Below, in pieces: positions 10,981 through 22,000 of a stretch of DNA of 64,000 nucleotides (within the stretch, counting starts at the first letter, position 1; each line of letters starts with the position of its first letter). The notes beneath the pieces are model-generated. The model made no database searches and was not told the DNA's origin. It saw only the letters and a program-made list of their open reading frames with translations. Origin of the DNA: Gnetum montanum (lineage: Eukaryota; Streptophyta; Gnetopsida; Gnetales; Gnetaceae); contig MNCI01025002.1 in NCBI GenBank assembly GCA_015680685.1, forward strand, positions 349,108 through 413,107. The letters run 5' to 3'. A program made the translations under genes and the position numbers.

Positions 10981-12835
10981 ATGTCTTCTTCTTCTCACAA
11001 GCCTAAAGATACTAAACCACCAGTCCCACTAGAATGCAAGGTGGTATACACTCATCTAGATGAGTCTATGTTAAATTTCATCTTCATCCTACATTAGGAT
11101 GAACAGATGCGATGGCGTCATATGGAGGGTAATGTCATCTTGCCCCATGATCGATCTGTGCTTGGGATGATATTCAAAAACCTTAAGAAGTTGGGCATAG
11201 CAGATCTTCATGAAGAGTACATTATGGATGGATATGATACTCAAAACTACTATCCCACTAAAATACAATGTAAGTGAGATAAACAGCAAGAGAAGCTCCA
11301 CGATGCTATGAAGGGGAAACATTACACTAATCCCTTGTTCCTACTAGATCAAGAGAACAATGAGGATCCTCCCTTGGAAGGTTCTCAACATGAAGATTCT
11401 CCAACCCCTACTACTAATGGTGAGGGTGTGAACCTAACCCTACAATTGACTATTCATAAACTGGGTTTAGGAAAGAGTGATAGCCAAGGTTGGGACTTGG
11501 GCAAGCACCATAACAGCAAGGGATCCAAGGATGATGATTGTAATAAGCGTAAGAGTGGAGGCAGACACTGCAGTGGTGATGGCGTTCCACCTTCCTCTTC
11601 ATCCTCTTCATCCAATTTTGAACATTCCTCTTCATCTAATAGTTCTCATGGAAGCTACCATTGAAACAACCATGATGAAGGTGATTGGTGAAATAACAAT
11701 GATCATGAAGGCCACCAAAATTGAAGGGGTGGCCAAAAGCATCATTGACATCATCAACGCAGCAATGATGATGAACCTTTATTGGCAACTCGAAGTATGC
11801 TCAACATTGCAAAGGCAATAAGAATCCCAACTAGGCATATGAAGGATAGTTGGATCAAGTGCCTAGATATGAACAATATCCCAAGGGGGGATATAATTCT
11901 AATCAGCAAACATATCTACAAGCTTTTCAAGATGCTTGTGCCTTCCAGAACATATAGTATGAGTGGTAGAAACTCAAGCTTTTCCCAAGGACACTCATTA
12001 AGGAATATGAAAGTTGGTATCAGCCCTTAGAGCTAGAATCTATCCACAGATGGAGTACCATGTTAGAACTATTCAATGAAAAATACCAAATGTACTCCAG
12101 AGTGTCTAATTTGAGAAGGCAAATCCAAGGTTGAAAACAAGGAGTACATGAACCCCTGATGCTACCATGGGTTGATATTATTCACTCTTACACTGATGTC
12201 ATAGCCATGGTTACTCTTAGAGGGAACAACTTCACCACATTATAGATGGGCTCAAGATCAAAACAAGAATAACCCTTGGGGTGTATGCCCAAGGAAGTTT
12301 TTTGAAATGAGAGCTCATCAGATCCAAAGGATAATAAAGTGGGTAGTAAAAGATGAAGGTGAGCTACAAAAAAGGGAAAGTGATGAAGAGTATAACAAGG
12401 ATCCGCCTATCAAAAAATGAGAGGTCTAATTTTGTGATGAGAAGGAGTCACCACTTGATGAAGTGGTGAACAGAAAGACCTTGCCCATCCAAAAATTTGT
12501 TTCTAATATTTCATCCAAGGTTGACAAGTTATGGGACTCTTTGGATGAAAAATTTCAAACCACATTAAAGATTGCTAAAGAATCCAAAGAGCAAAATAGT
12601 AATTGTAATCTTAGGAGGCAAAAAGAAGCTAAATGTGCCTATCAAAGAGGTAAGGGCAAAGTTGCTATAGTAGAGGAAGTTGTGGAGTCTAACTCTGATG
12701 ATAAAACTGAATGTGACATATGCCAATACAAACATCCAAAGGGATGTTGCCCTGTGGTGTCACACTTACAAGAGTCTATAATGTATGCACTAAATCCTTT
12801 CTTAGCACATAGGCAAGCTCCAAGATAATTTCCTT
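10981..12835 (+). pseudogene. gag: element A gag, broken
   Basis: Capsid protein gene. It begins MSSSSHKPKD, as in B and D (MSSS-). The N-terminal conserved region is interrupted at 11095 by TAG where D has CAA and E has CAG in the same H-Q-D-E-Q context. After a Ser-rich tract (about 11587-11660) comes the retrotransposon gag region, identifiable through alignable but frameshifted pieces, including LDMNNIP. The last open block (12463-12828) ends with a zinc knuckle CDICQYKHPKGCC, spaced C-X2-C-X3-H-X4-C. Gag packages the RNA and forms the particle. This copy cannot make a full protein. Confidence 0.85.
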
Positions 12836-15800
12836 ACCCTCAAGGTAGTCCCAGGAAATTCCACTAACAGCAACAAGCTTACTACCCAAGTGGAACTCCT
12901 CCACAACCTTATGAATGATACCAACAGTGTTACCAACCATAATCATGGGGAATGCCACCACCAAGGCAGCAATACCCTTATAGGCAACTAGAGCCATATG
13001 GCTACTATGCTTAGTAGCTCGTCTCCCCTAGAAGTTCTACAAGTCATGCATCATTCCAACATCACTATTACTCTCCAAAGTACCATCGAACACATTTACC
13101 ATCTACTTAAGGGAAAAACCCATATTTGTATCCTTATCATCCTTCACATCCCTCTATACCTACACCTCCACCTTCAACCTATTTACCTCCTGCTCCATCT
13201 ATGCAGGGTGAGATTCCTCCATAGCTACATCAATGAAATGCTACAAGGGTTGTACACTCACAACTAGTTTTTTAACCAAGTGGTCCAAATAATTGATCAA
13301 GGAAATGATCTTTCTTCTAGCCCAACAGTCCTCTCCAACCCTAACTACCTACTTTGGCTTATCGTTCTACATCTCCATCACCCTCATCCTCTACATCAAA
13401 TATCTTTGAGTGCCCTTAAAACCAAGTTCCACCTAGGATCTGCATTGTAATGCTAACTCATGTTGTTTTTTACTAGATTAAGGCTGGCAATATTATTACA
13501 AAAAGATCCAATCCAGGAAGTCCACTCATCTATCTATAGATTGCTGGACAAGAGCCATGAAAGGCTCTTCTTGACTCTAGTTTCAGAGTTAACCTCATCT
13601 CCCATGATATGTACAAGGCCTAGAACCTACCACCTCTTATGAAGAGCAACATCCATCTAGAATTAGTAGATTAGTTGATTATTGTCCCTTTAGGATTAGT
13701 AGAGGACATTGTGACCACAGTTTGGGGGTGGTCCTATCCTATTGATTTTCTAGTAATCAAGGTGAACAATTGCAAAAGTGACTTCCCCATCATCATGGGA
13801 AGGGCTTGGTTAAGCATGGTTGACACAAAAATGGATATAAGAGACCTATCTCTAGAAATATCCAAGGAAAATGAGCTAGGCAAAATTGAGAAGAAGTGTA
13901 TTCCATGCATTACGTATAGTGATAATGGGTACAATTGTGTGCAAAGGATTTGATCAATTAAGAGTACATACATTAAGGCATGAAATTAGTGTGCACAAGA
14001 AATTAACATTCAAAGGTGTCTATACACAGCAGCCATAAAGTAGGAGGACACCTAGTGGCTAATGGTTGATTTAGATAGTAGCACAATATGCATGGAGCCA
14101 ATTAAGAGCCTAACATGTGCATATGTTGAAAGTTCAGTCCCAACTCTCTAATGAAGATGATGATACCTATTGGGAAGAGTTGGAAATCCCTAATCACTTC
14201 AAGTAAGAGCCCTTAGAGCTAAAGACTTTACTAGCCAATATGGAGTTTGCATTTTTAAAGAATGGTAAACCGGTCATCATTAATGCCGAACTTACTCCTG
14301 AATAAAAAGAAAAGTCGTTGCAAGTGGTGAATAAATGGTCAACAACCTTTGCATGGTCATATCCAAAGCTAACAGGAATTGATCCAAGGATATGCCATCA
14401 TCACATCTACAGTGACCTAGCCATGAAGCTTGGAAGGTAGCCGCAGAGGCAGTTGAACCCCAAATTAAGGCAAATCATCAAGGAGGAGATAGAGCAACTC
14501 CTAAAGGTGGGGTTCATCTATCCAATCATGAATAGTGAATGGGTTAGCCCACTCGTAATTGTACCAAAGAAGGATGGTAAATGGCAGGTCCACACCAACT
14601 TTAGGTTGTTAAATATGGTAACATTTAAGGATCACTTTCCTTTGCCATTTGTGGATCAAGTATTAGACACCATATCTAGGCATTGTTATTATAGCTTTTT
14701 GGATGGTTATAGTGGCTATAACCAAATCCAAATTGCACTTGAAGATCAGGCCAAGATAACACTCATGAGTCCTTGGGAGACTTTTGCATATTGTAAGATG
14801 TCATTCGATCTATGCAATGCCCCTACAACATTTCAACACTTGGTCCTTAGTATCTTTCAATAGTAAATTAGTAGTGGTGTTGAAGTCTTCATGGATGACT
14901 TCTCTACCTATGGAGCTACCTTTGAGCAAGCCTTGGACCAACTTGAGCTAGTATTGAAGAGATGGGTAGAGACAAACCTACGGCTCAATTGGTAAAAGAG
15001 CCATCTCATGGTCCAAGAAGGCATTGTGCTAAGGCACCAAATTTTATAGAAAGGGATTGAGGTAGACCCAAGAAAGATAAGGGTCATCCAAGGAATAACA
15101 TGTCAACTAGAGACTGTTAAAGATGTTCGATCATTCCTTGGACACATTGGTTACTACCAGTGAATTATTGACAATTTCTCTAAGGTTGCAAAGTCGTTGA
15201 TAGAATTTACAAAGAAAGATGCATCTTTCATTTAGACCAAGGAATGTGAACATGCATTCCAACAATTAAAAGATAAACTCGTAGAAACACCAATACTACA
15301 AGCACCAAATTGGTCCAAACCATTTCATATCATAACAAGCACATCTAACTATGCTTTGAGAGTTGTGCTCACATAGATGGATGATAAGAAACATCCATAT
15401 TATATCCATTGTGCGAGTCGAAGCATTGTGGGAGCATAGTTAAATTACATCACCATGGAGAAAGAATTAATGGTAGTGGTATATGCACTAGAAAAGTTTA
15501 GGCACTATGTGCTAGGTTACAAAGTGGTTGTGCATATAGATCACAGTGCAATTTGCTTCCTTATGAATAAGTCAACAGTGAGCCCTCATGTCATATGATG
15601 GCTTCTAATCTTGCAGGAATTCGATCTCACTATGGTAGATCAAAAAGGGACCAAGAATGTGATCACTAATCACCTTTCTCATTTAAGATGGGATAACAAA
15701 GAGGAGGAGAGCCTACTCTCTGATCAGTTTCCAGACAAACTCCTCTTTACTGGAGCAATAAGTGAATAAATTCCTAAAAAAGCACTATGGTATAATGGCA

Positions 15801-16247
15801 TTCTCACATATCTTCTCACTCAAGAGATGCTACAAGACTTGGATTTTAGGAAAAAGAAACAATTTCTTCATTAGGTCAAATTCTTCATGGAAATCAATGG
15901 ACACCTTTACAAGGTGTGTGTCGATGGCCTGATCCGTTGGCATGTCCTTGATGAAGATCAACTGCATGTTCTCCAAGATGCTCATGAAGGTCCTTGCAGA
16001 GGCCACTATGTAGGGAGATGCACAACCATAAACATCCTACTGGTAGGATACTATTGACCTACAATCTTTAGTGATGCCTACTAGTTCGTTAAGTCTTGTG
16101 AATGTTGTGAATGTGATGGGGGGATGACCGCTCACATGGAAGGTCCTCAATAGTGGATTCAACCATCGGAACCTTTCATCATATGGGGTGTTGACTTCAT
16201 GGATCCCATCACACCCATGTCCAATGGAAAGGCATATATTTTAGTAG
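12836..16247 (+). pseudogene. pol: element A pol, first part: protease, RT, RNase H, integrase N-terminus
   Basis: After a Pro/Tyr/Gln-rich linker the retropepsin appears (about 13540-13955) with LLDSSFRVNL at the active site and FPIIMGRAWLS near its end. Reverse transcriptase follows (14450-15060): VSPLVIVPKKDGKW, then FMDDFSTYG at 14888, holding the catalytic Asp pair. RNase H is recognisable through MEKELMVVVYALEKFRHYVL and HIDHSAI (about 15450-15560). The integrase zinc domain has HEGPCRGH at about 15980 and C-E-C-C near 16100. The catalytic core starts WGVDFMDP at about 16187 and is cut at 16248 by solo LTR F. Internal stops are mostly TAG or TGA, for example TGA for the Trp of GYYWPT. 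Confidence 0.9.
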
Positions 16248-17116
16248 TGATGAGTGGCGAGGTACCCCTACACTCAACCATACGAATACGAGTGTGCACG
16301 TGCAATCCGGTCGAACTCCGCAGACTAAATGCCTTAACGCCACAAGAAACACTTGGGGTTAATCGTTCGTTGTCTTCCCAGGCTTGCTTGTNNNNNNNNN
16401 NNNNNNNNNNNNNNNNNNNNNNNNNNNNNNNNNNNNNNNNNNNNNNNNNNNNNNNNNNNNNNNNNNNNNNNNNNNNNNNNNNNNNNNNNNNNNNNNNNNN
16501 NNNNNNNNNNNNNNNNNNNNNNNNNNNNNNNNNNNNNNNNNNNNNNNNNNNNNNNNNNNNNNNNNNNNNNNNNNNNNNNNNNNNNNNNNNNNNNNNNNNN
16601 NNNNNNNNNNNNNNNNNNNNNNNNNNNNNNNNNNNNNNNNNNNNNNNNNNNNNNNNNNNNNNNNNNNNNNNNNNNNNNNNNNNNNNNNNNNNNNNNNNNN
16701 NNNNNNNNNNNNNNNNNNNNNNNNNNNNNNNNNNNNNNNNNNNNNNNNNNNNNNNNNNNNNNNNNNNNNNNNNNNNNNNNNNNNNNNNNNNNNNNNNNNN
16801 NNNNNNNNNNNNNNNNNNNNNNNNNNNNNNNNNNNNNNNNNNNNNNNNNNNNNNNNNNNNNNNNNNNNNNNNNNNNNNNNNNNNNNNNNNNNNNNNNNNN
16901 NNNNNNNNNNNNNNNNNNNNNNNNNNNNNNNNNNNNNNNNNNNNNNNNNNNNNNNNNNNNNNNNNNNNNNNNNNNNNNNNNNNNNNNNNNNNNNNNNNNN
17001 NNNNNNNNNNNNNNNNNNNNNNNNNNNNNNNNNNNNNNNNNNNNNNNNNNNNNNNNNNNNNNGATATCGCAGGGGAAGACGCGATATCGCAGCCCAATGC
17101 ATGTCGCGTCTCATCA
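16248..17116 (-). mobile_element. solo LTR F, containing an assembly gap
   Basis: The plus strand starts TGATGAGTGGCGAGGTACCCC and ends GCGTCTCATCA, the reverse complement of an E-type LTR. It is flanked by exact copies of AGTAG (16243-16247 and 17117-17121), so it is a clean insertion into the integrase of A. Bases 16392-17062 are N. Total length with the gap is 869 bp, within the 817-932 bp range of sister LTRs, which suggests a solo LTR; if the gap size is only estimated, a longer element could be hidden. The visible ends keep many CpG sites, so it looks young. Confidence 0.85.
16392..17062. other. assembly gap (671 N)
   Basis: Run of undetermined bases entirely within solo LTR F. Long open frames spanning it are artefacts. 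Confidence 1.
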
Positions 17117-18005
17117 AGTAGCAATTGACTACTACAAAAAATGGGTAGAAGCAGCAGCCATTACTAATTGTACATCATCCACTGCTATCAAATTTATACA
17201 GAAAAATATCATGAATAGGCTTGGGATGCCACATTCACTAATTTTTTATAATGGAACTCATTTCACATGTGCCACATTTAGAAAATTAATGCAATGCTTG
17301 GGGGTAGAACATAAATTAACATCTTACCACCCCCAAGCCAACGATCAAGTAGAGGTAACCAACCGAGAGATTACAAAAATACTAATGTGGACCATTAGCA
17401 AATATAGGAAGGATTGGAGTACAAAACTTAACGATGCTGTCTAGGCTTATCGTTCAGCTTGGAAACTTCCTATTGGATATTCTCCCTATGAATTAGTGTA
17501 TGAGAAACTTCCAACACTCCCAATTCAATCTAAACTTTGTACACTCTCAACCACCTATAATCTAAACCTCAACCTAAGTTTAACACAGAAGGAAAGATTG
17601 ATCAATCTAAATGTGCTAGAAGAAAATTGCTTAGTGGCCGTATCCTTGAATGAGGTGAACAAGGTAATCAGCAAGCAACATCATGACCTTAGAATTAGGA
17701 AAGTAAAAATTCAACTAGGAGATAAGGTTCTTTATTGGAACCCCACACATGTACCCCAAAAGACAAAATTCCAATCATTGTGAAATGGACCTTATATAAT
17801 TGATTAAAACTTTCCGTCTGGGGCCATGCTGATCTACAAACCTAATAGCCCAAACAAAAAGTAGTTGATCAACATCCAGCAAGTCAAACCTTTCCTAGAA
17901 CCAAGATAGGACAATGTAAATACTGCCTCAACAAATGGACAACCACATTCTATTTTTTGGATCTCCTCCCTCCACCTCAGTCATGGGGAAGATGGCCATC
18001 TATGC
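17117..18005 (+). pseudogene. pol: element A pol, second part: integrase core and C-terminus
   Basis: Continues the integrase after the duplicated AGTAG. The second catalytic Asp lies in the position of S-D-N-G-T, but here the sequence is FYNGTHF, so the Asp is lost. The catalytic Glu context DQVEVTN is kept. The C-terminal part has LRIRKVKIQLGDKVLYWNP and the conserved end Q-V-K-P-F-L. Sister copies stop soon after a GDGHPC-like end; here the equivalent position (about 18005) has TCA in place of TAA. Integrase inserts the cDNA into the host genome; this copy is inactive. Confidence 0.85.
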
Positions 18006-18496
18006 TCACCATTTCCATGGCCTTTTAGTTTTTCTACCTTTTTTTTCACATTTTTCTATCTTAGTCTGATGTGTTGGGATTCTTTAATGGATTCTTTTAG
18101 GTTGGTCCTTAACTTGTCATGATCATTAAATTTACTATGGAACCCATGGACTCCTTAGTTGAGGTTATGCAAGGGCAAAAAGGGCATGAGCCTACTATGG
18201 GGAGGACCTACTTGCATAACTCGTGGTTTGCTTAGTTAAGGTTCTTTAACTTTGACATTGCTACAATCCTATCTTTTACATTTTTCATTGCGTAAACTAC
18301 TCAGTACTCCTTAATCTTTCATTGCATTCATTCATTAAATCAAAATTTCTACATTTTTTCAAATTTATGAACTTCAACATCCTCTTCTCATGATTTCATA
18401 CTATTCTTGGTCTTCTAAGCTTTCATTTAATTCCAATTTTATCAAAAAATTCCTTGTATTTTGAAAGTTTGACCAAAGCCAATGGTGGTCAATAAC
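18006..18496 (+). other. element A spacer between pol and ORF3
   Basis: Pyrimidine-rich non-coding spacer. Relative to C and D it lacks about 1 kb, including the small conserved frame. It resumes homology with them at GATGTGTTGGGATTCTTT (about 18070). Confidence 0.6.
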
Positions 18497-18575
18497 TGCA
18501 TGAATGAGGCCTCATCAACATAGCCAACCACATCAACGAAGCCTCATCAACATAGTGCAAAAATACCATAGATAT
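18497..18575 (+). promoter_or_regulatory. element A internal promoter-like module before ORF3
   Basis: Two imperfect palindromes (18497-18524 with ATGAGGCCTCATCAACATAG, and 18529-18555 with ATCAACGAAGCCTCATCAACA) stand about 16 bp before an AT-rich TATA-like sequence (18561-18575). The layout copies the LTR promoter. The TATA itself is decayed here but is TATATATA in D and TATAAATA in C. It lies about 470 nt upstream of the ORF3 start. Confidence 0.5.
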
Positions 18576-18722
18576 CGTCACATAGTTAGGAATTTTTTTG
18601 CAATTTTCTCATAACACACAGGGACTTTTTGCAATTTTTCAGAGTCCAAAACCTTCTAGAGCTCATAACTTCCCAACTATTTGTCCAAATCACTCCGTTT
18701 TTTTATCTTGCACTTACCAGAG

Positions 18723-19041
18723 GTAAGATCTTTATTGTGGGTGCCACAAACCTTAGGGTTTCCAATGAAAAATCAATGGAATTTTTTGGAAATTTTCCTA
18801 ACTCCCCTAAAGGGTTAATAATATTAACCATATATAAACATCAACTTTATCCAAGTTAACCCTTCCAACAACCTCTGGGATGAATTATTCATAATAACAC
18901 ATAAAATAAATAATAATTGGATTAATTAAATCAGCCATAACCGCAACTTAGCCAAGTGTAACTATCCTCAAGAGTTAAGGTATCCCAATTGTTTTAAGGT
19001 TACACAAGGATTGCTAATCCATGGTTTTATTGTGATTACAG
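18723..19041 (+). other. putative leader intron before ORF3, element A
   Basis: CCAGAG|GTAAGA is a consensus donor, and TGTGATTACAG ending at 19041 is an acceptor touching the ORF3 ATG. The 319-nt interval is AT-rich and has TGCTAAT, a plant branch-point-like word, shortly before the acceptor. Donor and position recur in C and D. Confidence 0.5.
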
Positions 19042-22000
19042 ATGGCACCCAAACAAAAGCATCTGTAGGAAGGAGAACCTTCACAACCATGGGAGAAATG
19101 ACCTAGATCTAGAAGGGGCTAGTAAGAACAAGGCCAAGAACTACCAGAGGTGATCCATGCAATGGGACCTCTTTGGGAGGAGCTTGAAGTGGAATCTATT
19201 TGACAGATTCCAGAGGAAGAAGTGCTTACAAAATAATCCCAATGAGAGGAAGCACTTGGACCCATGCCAAGGGTTAAGGTCACTTTGACTCAAGCCTACC
19301 TAGACATCATCAAGTCTTGAGAAATCCAAAGATTAGTTCTTCAAGAGATAAACTTTGGGCCATTTTTAGAGAAAGCTCCAAAGGATGTCAAGACACAATT
19401 GCAAGCTCTCCCATATGGCCAATCATCACGTCCAATGGGAAATGGTACATAGGAGAGATCTATCTCTTCTAAAGTAGATGAAGGTCAGGGTCCATTGTAA
19501 AAATCAAGGACATTCAAGTATCCTACTTGGTGGAAGCTATTGCACATGCACTATGGGTTGCCAAACATCAAAACACAGTTGGTAGAGATATCAACAAAAG
19601 GTGATCCTAAGGCAAAAAGGAAATGGACCTAACGATGCTACGGGGTGGACCATAAGGAGTATGATATGCTCACACTAATGGAGTGGATCTATTTTAAGAT
19701 TGTGGCCTATCACCTCAATCCAATGGTGAGGCCAAGTAAGGTGACTACTTTCTCCACCTGAGCATGCACCACTCTAAGCAGAAAATTTTTTGTTAAGCTT
19801 CCACAACTAAGGATAAGAGAACGAACATGGAAGGAAGATCCTATCCTTTTAGTGCCACATTAGAAAACTTTGCAAAAGGACAGGCATTTTTCGCTATTCT
19901 AATACTCTTAGGCATGCTCCCTTGGCCTCATGGGTAGAAATCATGAAATATAAGATGTCAATGAGCACTCAATGAGAGGAGCTACTGCCAGCACCACCCA
20001 CTTAAGAGACAACACCAAAGGCCCATACAATCCTTGAGCATCTACATCAAATTCGAGAATAGCTCTTGAGTGAACAAAATCAACAAGTAAAAATGAGTGG
20101 AGAGGATCCATCTGTGTATTGACCAATGATGAGTCACCTTAATGAGGTGGCCTAAACAGTTAGCCAGATGGAGAGGGGTGGTCCCATTTTCTCTGTCCAA
20201 AGAATGTAGCCACCTTCAAGGTCTAATCCCAATGCTCAAGAGGTGACGGTGTCACTAGTAACACACCATCTATTCCAAGAAATCTCTGGGAATGCCACCA
20301 CTTTCTTGGTACTGTTAGAGGAAAGTAAAGAGGTAATTATCTTGGTGATGTAGCACCAAGGGTAAGATACAGTAACAAAAGTGATTGTTAACCATGTAGC
20401 AGAAGCATTGAATGCACTCATAGTGTCTGTACTAGATGTATCTGCACTTCAAGATGTGCAAACATCCACAGGCATAGTCAACAGAAAATTGAACACAACC
20501 CAACATAAATAGTTGCTAGAGTGACTGGTAGGAATTGGGCAACTGACTTTGAACATCTTTAATCTCCCAGAGAACATCACAACAACCTAGCTGGAGTTGC
20601 TAAATGCAACAGTGATGAAGTGTCATTGAGTCCTGCGTCAATGGGGCCACATATACGCGGCTACGTTGACGTGGGCCCATCGATGTAGCCTGCCATGTTG
20701 ACGCGGGCCCGTCAACGTGGCCTTCCTACGTCGACATGGCCCCATTTACACAGCCGTCCATCTCGGCCTATAAATAAGAGGGCCTTCCACCTCATTTAGG
20801 CATATTTCAGTTAGTTGTAGCGAAGCTCTTACAGTTTGTTCCCGTAAGAGATAGAATATTTTCCAAGTGCATGCAGCAGGTGTAAGAAAAGTGATCAGCT
20901 CTTTATTCAAGCGTTGATGTATCTAAGCCCATTGGCATGACGGCAATAAAGATGAACTATTCAAGCATTCCTTACAGCATTTGGACTTAGCTATTTTATG
21001 CATTTAGTAGTTTAATATATCTATGCTTTGTTAGTTACATGTTAATCACTTAAGTTTCTTTTATTATTATTTTAATCACTATTCTTCATTCGTAGTTTGT
21101 AAAGGCCATAAGTACGACCATCTCGAACATAAATCAAACACTTAGTAAACCCAATGATGCTTAACGTCTGGTAGCCCAGAAGTGTTAGGAGATGCTCAAA
21201 ACGTGCTCGGAAGATGGGACCGGATACTTATGCTAGAAATAGTTAGAATATAAGTTAGGATAATTAAAGATTAGATAATAGTTTATTCCTTACCTCTCAT
21301 ACCTTAAATTAGCCACCAAAAGATATGCAAAAAGCTATAAAAATCATTAACCTTAGTCTCACTTAACCATCGTAAACGGAACATCACAAGTGAGGTTAGG
21401 AAGACAGTGACCGTTCTAACCTAGAGTTTCACTGGTTAGAGTCTGATGTATGTTAAGTACTTACAGTCTATGGAATTCGACCGGGTCACATGTGAACGCT
21501 CGTGATTTGTATGGTTGGGCGTAGGGGTACCTAGTCGTTCATCAAAGGGGTAGATGCATTATTTTGAAGGGGTAACTAGAAATAGCCCAAGAGCAAAATC
21601 AATGCTTAGCCATAGAGGTTTCTAAACTTCATGCCTGACTTGTAGAATAAGCAATCCTTAGCCTGACAATGACAAGAGATGAAGTTATCAAACAACGTCA
21701 AGAACTATTTTAAAAGGTTGAGGAGGAAGCAGTAATGATCATCTTCAAATAGTTCGTAGTAGAAGTTGAAATATATTCCATCAAAAAGGACTTGAGTTAG
21801 ATGCGTTAAGAGAATGAAGCATTGACCATGCAAAATCATCACCTATGAAATGTTGATGCTCAAAGAGATCAAATGCAAGAATTCATTCATCAACAACAAG
21901 AACAACTTGCCAAAGTCAACACTAAATTGAGGAAATTGGCCATGAAGAACTGCAATTTTTCAATGGAGGAGGTATGCACCTTGTGACAAAAGTTTGTCAT

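Noticed and set aside
11477-11821. Met/Ile-rich frames within gag regions (also near 32714, 42178 and 44685)
   Set aside because: They are alternate frames of Asp/His/Asn-rich gag sequence, not separate genes.
16159-17444. Several 245-363-codon open frames on both strands
   Set aside because: They are open only because they cross the 671-N gap; the real sequence at both edges is LTR and integrase.
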